From JAWPNA01 sp045402695 (GTDB lineage Bacteria; Acidobacteriota; Polarisedimenticolia; JACPZX01; DASXTC01), in the NCBI GenBank assembly GCA_045402695.1, contig JAWPNA010000463.1, positions 1 through 11,361 of the forward strand: DNA of 11,361 nucleotides, written 5' to 3'. The notes beneath the pieces were generated by a model. The model saw nothing but the letters and a program-made list of their open reading frames with translations, did not search any database and was not told the DNA's origin. A program made the position numbers and the translations under genes. Positions 1 through 5,862 of the stretch are shown here, in pieces. Position 1 is the stretch's first letter. Each line of letters opens with the position of its first letter.

Positions 1-878
1 AGGTCACTGCGCGCCTCCGCCGTCTGCGTCACGCTCTGCCGCCAGAGCCTCCGTAGAACCTTCTGGGCATCGGGATGATCGGACGGGCTCGCGCTCTCCT
101 CCTCGGTGTCCGGGGCCAGATCCTCCACGGAGACGTCGGCCAGCACGTCCGGGGAACTGGAGGCGTACTCGGCCAGCATGTCGTCCACGCAGTCGGCCAG
201 CGGCATCTCGTAGCCCGCCATCCGGCGAGATGTCTCGACACACACCTGCCAGGCGTCATCCACCGGACGGGTCGCTGCGAAGGCGCGCCTGTCCCACGCC
301 TGATCACCCCGGACATCATCGCGCGCGATCTGTGCGGCTCCCGATCTGCCGCTGCCGGACAGCTCCCGCTGGACCGCGGCTTGTAACTCCTTGACCCCCA
401 TCGAGCCGGCGCGCTCCAGCCATTCCTGCTCGCTGTCGGGTGTCATCACACGGATCAACTCGCGGGCCTGGGACACCGAGACGCGCCCCCGCCTCCAGGC
501 ATCTCCCAGCTTCACGAGAGGCCTGGTGACGATCGCTTCATCCATCGCGACGAGGTACCGGAACCTGCGGGAGGAGGGTTGCCGCAGCTCCTGGGTGATG
601 TACTGATCGAAGTTGACGCAGCCCCACCGCCTGAAACCGGGGCCCGACAGGTTCATCAAGCGCAGCAGCCGCGCGAGGCACACATCAATAAGGTGGGAGG
701 CGGACCTCAGATCCTTCAGCGCGGCGTGCACCTCGAACGCCTTGGCCTTGCGCCACCCCTCCGCGCGCCCCTCCGGATCGGGGACGCGGCAGACCTGCTC
801 GGAGACGAGGCTCGAGCCTTCATCCACGACCAGGGCGCCTTCGGTGAGGCTTCCCTCGCCACGCGACGCTGCGGACAT
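1..878 (-). CDS. HNH-endonuclease-family protein, N-terminal part (3' end outside window)
   Basis: This frame is open for 292 codons from ATG at 878 to the window edge with no stop, so the gene is cut at its C-terminus. The start is supported by GGAGGT four bases upstream and a promoter at 965-993. I see a mostly helical protein. Residues about 82-170 (GFRRWGCVNFDQYITQEL, then GRVSVSQARELIRV, then TPDSEQEWLERA with VKELQAAV) match in order and spacing the helical N-terminal region of bacterial proteins that carry an HNH nuclease domain at the C-terminus. Residues 205-240 (DDAWQVCVETSRRMAG, DMLAEY) also fit the segment that precedes the HNH domain in that family. The zinc/HNH motifs themselves are not in the window, so nuclease activity is inferred. 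The segment at 245-272 is acidic and probably disordered. Copies of this family are often scattered through genomes and their biological role is poorly known. I am fairly sure it is a gene and moderately sure of the family. Confidence 0.68.
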   Translation of the reverse strand, partial: MSAASRGEGSLTEGALVVDEGSSLVSEQVCRVPDPEGRAEGWRKAKAFEVHAALKDLRSASHLIDVCLARLLRLMNLSGPGFRRWGCVNFDQYITQELRQPSSRRFRYLVAMDEAIVTRPLVKLGDAWRRGRVSVSQARELIRVMTPDSEQEWLERAGSMGVKELQAAVQRELSGSGRSGAAQIARDDVRGDQAWDRRAFAATRPVDDAWQVCVETSRRMAGYEMPLADCVDDMLAEYASSSPDVLADVSVEDLAPDTEEESASPSDHPDAQKVLRRLWRQSVTQTAEARSD

Positions 879-964
879 ACGCACCTCCACGAGACGCCAA
901 GGGCGTCATGAGTGGAAGGCCAACAGATCAGAGGGCGGCAGACAGCAGCAGGGAAGACGCGGGA

Positions 965-993
965 ATGGTACCCACGAGTTAAACGAAAGTCAA
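965..993 (-). promoter_or_regulatory. Predicted sigma70-type promoter of the HNH-family gene
   Basis: On the minus strand there is a -35 box TTGACT (988-993), a 17-base spacer and a -10 box TACCAT (965-970). These match the consensus at 5 of 6 and 4 of 6 positions. The expected transcription start is near 958, giving a leader of about 80 bases. The region is much richer in A/T than the surrounding genes. This is prediction from sequence only. Confidence 0.5.
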
Positions 994-1030
994 GCAATTT
1001 TTAAAGAATTTGTCACGAATACCTGATTGT

Positions 1031-1060
1031 GGGTCACGCTCGTGATCGAGCGGTGGACCC
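1031..1060. promoter_or_regulatory. Palindrome upstream of the methyltransferase promoter (possible operator)
   Basis: The core is a perfect inverted repeat, CGCTCG-TGAT-CGAGCG (1037-1052). After a small asymmetric gap it is flanked by a second pair of arms, GGGTC (1031-1035) and GACCC (1056-1060). It ends two bases before the -35 box of the predicted methyltransferase promoter, with its centre about 53 bases before the predicted start of transcription. That position is typical of an activator site. It lies upstream of the predicted transcript, so a role as an RNA hairpin is less likely. No regulator is identified. Confidence 0.35.
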
Positions 1061-1062
1061 TC

Positions 1063-1091
1063 TTGAATTCCGTGAGCTGCGCGACGAGAAT
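1063..1091 (+). promoter_or_regulatory. Predicted promoter of the methyltransferase gene
   Basis: There is a -35 box TTGAAT (1063-1068), a 17-base spacer and a -10 box GAGAAT (1086-1091). Each matches the sigma70 consensus at 4 of 6 positions. Transcription would start near 1098, leaving a leader of about 27 bases that contains the ribosome binding site AAGGAGG (1114-1120). The boxes are imperfect, which would fit a promoter that needs an activator at the adjacent palindrome. Confidence 0.35.
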
Positions 1092-1124
1092 CCCTCGATC
1101 GGGCGGTTTCGAAAAGGAGGCGTC

Positions 1125-2153
1125 ATGACATCCGACCCCAAGGCGGCTGAACTAATTTCGCCAACACTGGTTTTTGATACGCTGTTCGCCTACCAGCGTA
1201 CGGCAGCACTCCGCGCGGCAATCGAGCTTGACCTGTTCCGTGCCATCGGTGAAGGGCCGGGGGATGTGGCCTCGATCGCACGGCGCTGTTCGTGCTCCGA
1301 GCGCGGGACTCGCATCCTTTGCGACTTTCTCACGGTCATCGGGCTCCTGAGCAAGACGGAGGGGCGGTACCACAACAGCGAGACCACCTCGATGTTCCTG
1401 GACCCGCGCTCCCCGGCATGCGTTGCCTCGACCGCGCGATTCCTGGGCAATCCAATGGTTCAGGAGCCGTTCGACCGCCTTGCCGAAATCGTCCGCGACG
1501 GACGCACGATGCTTCCCGGCCAGGGATCGGTGGAGCCCGAGAATCCTGCCTGGGTGGAGTTCGCCCACAGCATGGCTCCGATGATGGCCCCGATGGCCGC
1601 GCCGCTCGGCTCCATCGTGCTGGAAGGAATAGAGGGTCCCGTGTCTGTCCTGGACATCGCCGCAGGTCACGGGCTGTTCGGGATCGAAGTGGCGAAGCAG
1701 AATCCCGAGGCACGCGTGGTTGCCATTGACTGGGCCGCTGTGCTCGAAGTCGCGTGCGCCAACGCCCGCAAGGCGGGGGTTCATGGCCGCTACGAGACGA
1801 GGGCCGGCAGCGCGTTCGACGTCGATTATGGCGGACCTCACGACATCGTGCTGCTCACGAACTTCCTGCATCACTTCGATCCGCCGACGTGCGTCGGGCT
1901 GCTGAAGAAGGTCCGTGGCTCGCTCAAGCCCCGTGGTCGCGTCGCAGCGCTGGAGTTCGTGCCCAATGAGGATCGGGTGTCGCCCCCCATGGCGGCCTCT
2001 TTCAGCCTGACCATGCTCGCGACCACGCCGGCCGGCGATGCCTACACGTTCCGCGAGCTCGAGACGATGTATCGTGCCGCCGGATTCGCCGACATCGCCG
2101 CACATCCGGTCCCCACCGGACCGCACACGGTCGTGGTGGGGCATGTCGTGTGA
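1125..2153 (+). CDS. SAM-dependent methyltransferase, O-methyltransferase (Methyltransf_2) type
   Basis: The 342-residue protein has the two-part plan of small-molecule O-methyltransferases. An N-terminal winged-helix dimerisation domain covers about residues 15-110 (FAYQRTAALRAAIELDLF, SERGTRILCDFL). A Rossmann-type SAM-binding domain follows: motif I VLDIAAGHGLFG (175-186), an acidic residue at the end of strand 2 (D202), LLTNFLHHFD (243-252) in the motif IV area, and a C-terminal AYTFRELETMYRAAGF (306-321). The frame is open back to 1029, but I chose ATG at 1125 because AAGGAGG lies four bases upstream and the predicted promoter (1063-1091) would exclude a start at 1029. The substrate cannot be told from sequence; relatives methylate phenolic, indolic or polyketide hydroxyls. 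It is monocistronic, divergent from the HNH-family gene and convergent with the tRNA. No biosynthetic cluster surrounds it. I am sure of the fold and unsure of the substrate. Confidence 0.85.
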   Translation: MTSDPKAAELISPTLVFDTLFAYQRTAALRAAIELDLFRAIGEGPGDVASIARRCSCSERGTRILCDFLTVIGLLSKTEGRYHNSETTSMFLDPRSPACVASTARFLGNPMVQEPFDRLAEIVRDGRTMLPGQGSVEPENPAWVEFAHSMAPMMAPMAAPLGSIVLEGIEGPVSVLDIAAGHGLFGIEVAKQNPEARVVAIDWAAVLEVACANARKAGVHGRYETRAGSAFDVDYGGPHDIVLLTNFLHHFDPPTCVGLLKKVRGSLKPRGRVAALEFVPNEDRVSPPMAASFSLTMLATTPAGDAYTFRELETMYRAAGFADIAAHPVPTGPHTVVVGHVV

Positions 2154-2173
2154 GTTTCTGAGGAACTAGTTGT

Positions 2174-2248
<75 letters not shown>

Positions 2249-2270
2249 TCCGACTCGACAGAGCGCGATC

Positions 2271-2300
2271 ATCCTACCGCCCCCTCGCCGCGGCCGTCAA
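2271..2300 (-). promoter_or_regulatory. Predicted promoter of tRNA-Gly, overlapping the upstream gene's stop codon
   Basis: On the minus strand there is a -35 box TTGACG (2295-2300), an 18-base spacer and a -10 box TAGGAT (2271-2276). They match the consensus at 5 of 6 and 4 of 6 positions. The TGA stop of the alcohol dehydrogenase gene lies inside the -35 box. The bases after the -10 box (GATCGCGCTC) form a GC-rich discriminator, as is usual for stable-RNA promoters under growth-rate control. Transcription would start near 2264, about 16 bases before the mature tRNA 5' end. Confidence 0.5.
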
Positions 2301-3394
2301 GGAACCAGCACGGTCCTCAACGTGGCGCCGTCCGCGAGGTCGGCCATCGCCTGGTTGACCTCTGCGAGCGGGCGGCGTTTCGTGATCAGCTCATCGAGCT
2401 TCAGCTTCCCGGCGCGGTACAGGTCGAGGATGAACGGCATGTCACGCTGGGGATCGGAGCCTCCGTAGTAGGCGCTCATCAGGATCTTGTCAGACCGCGT
2501 GAACGAGCCCGCCCCCAGGGCAACGGTGTCCGAGGCGGCCCCCAGGCCGACCAGGACGACGGTGCCTCCCCTGCGCGCGGCCTCGATCGCCTGCGCCATG
2601 ACCTCGGGGACGCCGATCGCCTCGAAGGTGTAGTCGGCGCCGCGCCCCCCGGTCAGCGACCGCACGGCCATCACCGGGTCGTCGCGCGACGCGTCGATCT
2701 GGTGCGTGGCGCCAAAGGCCGCCGAAAGATCGAGCTTGGCGCGGCTGGTGTCCACGGCCATCACGCGCGCCGCGCCGGCCAGTGCGGCTCCCTGCACGAT
2801 GTTCATCCCGACGCCGCCGCAGCCGAACACGGCGGCGGAGCTGCCCGGCCTGACGGCCGCGCGTCGCAGCGCCGCGCAGATCCCGGTCGTCACCGCGCAC
2901 CCCACCAGCGCGGCCGGCTCCAGGGGGATGTCGCGCGCGATGGGGATGCAGCACGATTCCGGGACGACGGCCGATTCCGCGAAGGTGGCGAGAGACGAGT
3001 AGTGGCGCACTGGACGGCCGTTCAGCGAGAGACGCGTCGTCCCATCCAGCAGCGTTCCGTCCCAGACCTGCTTGAGGCTCGTTTCGCACTGGGCCGGCAA
3101 CCCGCCGGCACAGTAGAAGCAGGCGCCGCAGGACGGGGCCCACGAGAGCACCACGCAATCACCCGGAGCCACGCGCGTGACCCCCGTCCCGACACTTTGA
3201 ACCACCCCGGCCCCCTCGTGCCCGCACACGACGGGCATCGGATGCGCCGTGGCTCCCGTCATCACGTGATGGTCGGACCGGCAGACGCCCGAGGCGGCAA
3301 CTTTCAGGCGCACCTCGCCCGCGCGGGGCTCCCCGAGATCGACCTGCTCGATCAGGAAGGGCGTGCCGGGTGCATGCAGGACGGCCGCTCTCAC
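2297..3394 (-). CDS. Zinc-dependent alcohol dehydrogenase (medium-chain MDR, class III-like)
   Basis: The 365-residue enzyme should oxidise an alcohol, or reduce an aldehyde, with NAD(H) in the cytoplasm. The GroES-like N-terminal half carries the catalytic zinc ligands C38, H59-E60 and C166 (in VGCAVTTG). It also has the four-cysteine structural zinc lobe C89, C92, C95 and C103 with the classical C-x2-C-x2-C-x7-C spacing. The Rossmann half has GCGGVG (191-196) and an aspartate at the end of the second strand (D215), which favours NAD over NADP. The length is normal for the family. The likely start is GTG at 3394, whose bases form a GTGA overlap with the stop of mnmA; no strong ribosome binding site is visible, so it is probably translated by coupling. 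The frame continues upstream only because it lies in a shadow of mnmA. The substrate is not evident, and the link to the two tRNA-thiolation genes may be no more than co-transcription. Confidence 0.9.
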   Translation of the reverse strand: MRAAVLHAPGTPFLIEQVDLGEPRAGEVRLKVAASGVCRSDHHVMTGATAHPMPVVCGHEGAGVVQSVGTGVTRVAPGDCVVLSWAPSCGACFYCAGGLPAQCETSLKQVWDGTLLDGTTRLSLNGRPVRHYSSLATFAESAVVPESCCIPIARDIPLEPAALVGCAVTTGICAALRRAAVRPGSSAAVFGCGGVGMNIVQGAALAGAARVMAVDTSRAKLDLSAAFGATHQIDASRDDPVMAVRSLTGGRGADYTFEAIGVPEVMAQAIEAARRGGTVVLVGLGAASDTVALGAGSFTRSDKILMSAYYGGSDPQRDMPFILDLYRAGKLKLDELITKRRPLAEVNQAMADLADGATLRTVLVP

Positions 3395-4515
3395 GCCGTC
3401 TTGACCAGGGAGGGTAACTCGGCGTGGCGGCCCGCCGAATCGATCCAACCTCCTCCCAGCACTGCATCGCCGTGGTAGAAGACGGCCGCCTGGCCGGGAG
3501 AAACCGCGCGCTGAGGCTCGCGGAAGGTCACCAAAGCGCGCCTGCCCTGAAGCGGTGCCACGACGGCGGCCGCCCCCACGTGGCGGTACCGCACACGCAC
3601 CGTCGCCTCGAAGGAGTCTCGTGGGTCGCGGCACGGGTCGGGGGCGATCAGCTTCATGCCGGTGAGGGACATCGTTTCGCACGCCAGCTCCTGCTCCCCG
3701 CCGAGGATCACGCGGTTCGCTGAGGCGTCCACCTGGATGACGTACAGCCGCCTGCCGGAGGAGATACCCAGGCCGCGACGCTGTCCCACAGTGAAGCGCG
3801 ACAGACCGTCGTGGGTTCCGAGAAGGCTGCCTGCGGTGTCCGCGATCTCGCCGGGCGTCTCGGCCAGATCCAGAGTCGCCATCCTCCGGACCAGGAAATC
3901 CCGGTAGTCCCCTCCCTCCACGAAGCAGACATCCTGGCTCTCCGGCTTGCCCGCGGTCGCGAGACCGAGCACCTCGGCCTGGGCCCTCACCTGCGCCTTG
4001 GTCAGTTCCCCCAGCGGGAAGCACGCGAGGCGGAGATGGTCGGAGTCGAGGTCGAACAGGAAGTACGACTGGTCCTTCTCGAGATCCCGCGCGCGCAGCA
4101 GACGCCGCCGTCCGTCCGCGTCGTCCGTCACTCGCGCGTAGTGGCCCGTGGCCACGGCCGACGCGCCCAGGTCGCCCGCCAGCCGCGCCAGAACCCGGAA
4201 CTTCACGTCGGCGTTGCACCGGACGCAGGGGTTCGGCGTCCTGCCTTTCCGGTACTCCGACACGAAGTCGTCGAGCACGCGCCGGCTGAAGGCTTCCTCC
4301 TCGTTGACCACGTAGTACGGAAAGCCCAGGGCTCCGGCCACGCGGCGCGCGTCGAGGAAGTCCTCCGGGGAACAGCAGCGCGCCGCCCGGCCGCCGTCGC
4401 TGTGATCGTAGAGCTGCAGCGATACCCCGATCACATCGTGGCCCGCCGCCGCCAGCAGGGCCGCCGCCACCGACGAGTCCACTCCCCCCGACATCCCCAC
4501 CAGCACGCGCGACAT
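3391..4515 (-). CDS. mnmA: tRNA-specific 2-thiouridylase MnmA
   Basis: This 374-residue enzyme activates U34 of tRNA-Lys, -Glu and -Gln with ATP and replaces its 2-oxygen with sulfur passed through cysteine persulfides. Visible motifs are the N-type ATP pyrophosphatase P-loop SGGVDSS (9-15), the first catalytic cysteine C97 in TPNPCVRCN, KDQSYFLF (148-155), the second catalytic cysteine C197 in KPESQDVCF, and FTVGQRRGLG (241-250) at the start of the central and C-terminal beta-barrel domains. The length is very close to that of E. coli MnmA. The ATG at 4515 overlaps the stop of the upstream cysteine desulfurase gene by one base (TGATG), and the gene ends in a GTGA overlap with the alcohol dehydrogenase. 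The adjacent desulfurase is the likely direct sulfur donor, as in known desulfurase-mnmA gene pairs. Confidence 0.97.
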   Translation of the reverse strand: MSRVLVGMSGGVDSSVAAALLAAAGHDVIGVSLQLYDHSDGGRAARCCSPEDFLDARRVAGALGFPYYVVNEEEAFSRRVLDDFVSEYRKGRTPNPCVRCNADVKFRVLARLAGDLGASAVATGHYARVTDDADGRRRLLRARDLEKDQSYFLFDLDSDHLRLACFPLGELTKAQVRAQAEVLGLATAGKPESQDVCFVEGGDYRDFLVRRMATLDLAETPGEIADTAGSLLGTHDGLSRFTVGQRRGLGISSGRRLYVIQVDASANRVILGGEQELACETMSLTGMKLIAPDPCRDPRDSFEATVRVRYRHVGAAAVVAPLQGRRALVTFREPQRAVSPGQAAVFYHGDAVLGGGWIDSAGRHAELPSLVKTA

Positions 4516-5741
4516 CAGCGGGCCCTTCCCGCGGGCACGGTACGCAGCTCCCGTGCGGCGGCGCTCATCGCGCCGACAAAAGCGTCGATCTGCTCCTGCG
4601 TGTTGTCCCTCCCCAGGCTGACGCGCACGGTGGACGCCGCCTCCCGGGGGGGCAGCCCCATCTCGGCCAGGACCCGCGACGGACGCGATGCTCCCGTGCT
4701 GCAGGCCGAACCGGTCGAGATCGCGAAGCCGAGAAGATCCATCTTGATCACGAGGGCTTCGTTGTGCACGCCCGGCAGAGTCATGCTGCTGGTGTTGGGC
4801 AGGCGGCGCGCGCCCGAACCGTTGAAGCGGATCTCCTCGACGCTCGACGCGAGGTTCTTCTCCATCGTGTCACGCAGCGCGCGGATCGACGCCGCATCCT
4901 CGGCGAGGCGCTCTCTTGCGGAGCGCGCCGCGGCGGCGAACCCGGCGGCCAGCAGAACCGACTCGGTCCCAGGGCGCCGCCGTCTCTCCTGCCCTCCGCC
5001 ACGCATCGGCGAGACGAGCGCCGCCCCTTCGCGCACATAAAGGGCGCCGATCCCGGCGGGGCCTCCGATCTTGTGCGAGGAGAGCGACAGGAAATCAACC
5101 GAGATCGCGCGGACATCCAGAGGGACGCGGCCCGCCGCCTGCACGGCGTCAACGTGGACCGGCACCCCGGCCTCGCGCGCGATCGAGACGATCTTTTCTG
5201 TCGGCTGCATCACCCCGGTCTCGTTGTTGGCCGCCATGATCGACACGAGAGCCGCTTCGGCCGACAGCGCCGCGCGCAGGTCATCCAGGTTCACGACACC
5301 GTCGCGATTCACGGGCAGCACGCTGAGACGCCAGCCCGACGACTCCAGGTGCTTCGCCGTCTGCAGCACCGCGGGATGCTCCACCGCGCTTGTGATGATG
5401 TGGCCGGTCGTGCCTCCGAAGCCTCCAACGCCACCGCCGCCGCCCGCCCCCGCCCGCCATGCCAGCGCGGCGCCCTGGAGGGCCAGGTTGTCGGCCTCGG
5501 TCCCTCCCGAGACGAAGACGACCTCCTGAGGCTCCGCCCCGAGCAGCGCGGCGACGTCGCGGCGCGCCTCCTCCAGAACGAGCCGCGCGTCGTGCCCGAA
5601 CACGTGCGGGCTGGACGGATTGCCCCACCGGCGCGAGGCTGACTCCAGCGCCGAGGCCATCACCTCGCGCGCCTCGGGCGCAAGCGGGCAGGTCGCATTG
5701 TGGTCGAAATAGACGCGCGATGTCGTGGAAGTTGGTGTCAT
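4515..5741 (-). CDS. iscS: Cysteine desulfurase, group I (IscS/NifS type)
   Basis: This 408-residue PLP enzyme converts cysteine to alanine and carries the released sulfur as a persulfide. All key elements are present: YFDHNAT near the N-terminus, SGGTEADNLAL (78-88), H122 that stacks on PLP, NNETG (172-176), D198 and Q201 in VHVDAVQ, the Schiff-base lysine K224 in SSHKIGGPAGIG, and the catalytic C347 in STGSACSTG, a loop of the group I type. A glycine-rich insertion (98-110) precedes IITSAVEHPAV and is longer than usual. ATG at 5741 puts the first conserved motif at residue 11, as normal. An upstream in-frame ATG at 5768 has a possible GGGAG site and would add nine residues. The gene overlaps mnmA (TGATG), and no iscU or iscR lies beside it, so tRNA thiolation is the likelier main role than Fe-S assembly. 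The symbol marks the family only. Confidence 0.93.
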   Translation of the reverse strand: MTPTSTTSRVYFDHNATCPLAPEAREVMASALESASRRWGNPSSPHVFGHDARLVLEEARRDVAALLGAEPQEVVFVSGGTEADNLALQGAALAWRAGAGGGGGVGGFGGTTGHIITSAVEHPAVLQTAKHLESSGWRLSVLPVNRDGVVNLDDLRAALSAEAALVSIMAANNETGVMQPTEKIVSIAREAGVPVHVDAVQAAGRVPLDVRAISVDFLSLSSHKIGGPAGIGALYVREGAALVSPMRGGGQERRRRPGTESVLLAAGFAAAARSARERLAEDAASIRALRDTMEKNLASSVEEIRFNGSGARRLPNTSSMTLPGVHNEALVIKMDLLGFAISTGSACSTGASRPSRVLAEMGLPPREAASTVRVSLGRDNTQEQIDAFVGAMSAAARELRTVPAGRAR

Positions 5742-5754
5742 GGCGAGGCAAAAG

Positions 5755-5783
5755 TCTATCACACGCATCCTTGACACTCCCAA
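5755..5783 (-). promoter_or_regulatory. Possible promoter of the desulfurase-mnmA-dehydrogenase operon
   Basis: On the minus strand there is a -35 box TTGGGA (5778-5783), a 17-base spacer and a -10 box GATAGA (5755-5760) preceded by TG, as in extended -10 promoters. Matches are 4 of 6 and 3 of 6. Transcription would begin near 5748, only about seven bases before the ATG at 5741, so the message would be almost leaderless. That agrees with the lack of a ribosome binding site before 5741. If the start at 5768 is used instead, this promoter cannot be correct. Confidence 0.25.
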
Positions 5784-5800
5784 TCCGACGCTGGTAAAGT
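5771..5800 (+). promoter_or_regulatory. Predicted strong promoter of the ileS-lspA-lgt-rluD operon
   Basis: There is a perfect consensus -35 box TTGACA (5771-5776), an 18-base spacer and a -10 box TAAAGT (5795-5800, 4 of 6). Transcription would start near 5807, giving a leader of about 56 bases before the GTG start of ileS. This promoter rules out the longer in-frame extension of ileS that runs back to 5725. Confidence 0.6.
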
Positions 5801-5806
5801 TACGCG

Positions 5807-5862
5807 CCTCAGCAGGTTGCAGCGACCTCACCACCCTGCTAGTGGTCCCACTGGAGAACTCC
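5807..5862 (+). promoter_or_regulatory. Short ileS leader with small competing hairpins
   Basis: The leader contains AGCAGG (5811-5816), which can pair with CCTGCT (5835-5840). Inside it is an alternative AGGT/ACCT stem (5814-5817 with 5825-5828) that uses the same bases. AGTG (5841-5844) can pair with CACT (5849-5852) directly before the ribosome binding site GGAG (5853-5856), which is six bases from the GTG. The leader is too short for a T-box riboswitch and I see no clear T-box sequence. Regulation is possible but unproven. Confidence 0.25.

Noticed and set aside
1029..1124. Longer methyltransferase start at 1029.
   Set aside because: A predicted promoter and a palindrome lie inside this stretch, and the ATG at 1125 has a near-ideal ribosome binding site.
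1152..2144. A 330-codon minus-strand frame opposite the methyltransferase.
   Set aside because: It is an antisense shadow caused by high G/C in the third codon positions of a well-supported gene, and it shows no domain and no ribosome binding site.
3395..4219. A 640-codon minus-strand frame that appears to extend the alcohol dehydrogenase by some 275 residues.
   Set aside because: The extra part runs in another frame inside mnmA, is Arg/Gly/Pro-rich and shows no domain. The family's normal N-terminus begins at the GTG at 3394.
5841..5856. A TGGTCCCAC stretch before ileS that faintly resembles the T-box sequence.
   Set aside because: It departs from the conserved T-box bases at key positions, and the predicted leader (about 56 bases) cannot hold the specifier stem.
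5725..5862. ileS start at 5725.
   Set aside because: The extension would contain the consensus TTGACA promoter and lacks similarity to IleS N-termini. GTG at 5863 has a well-placed GGAG.
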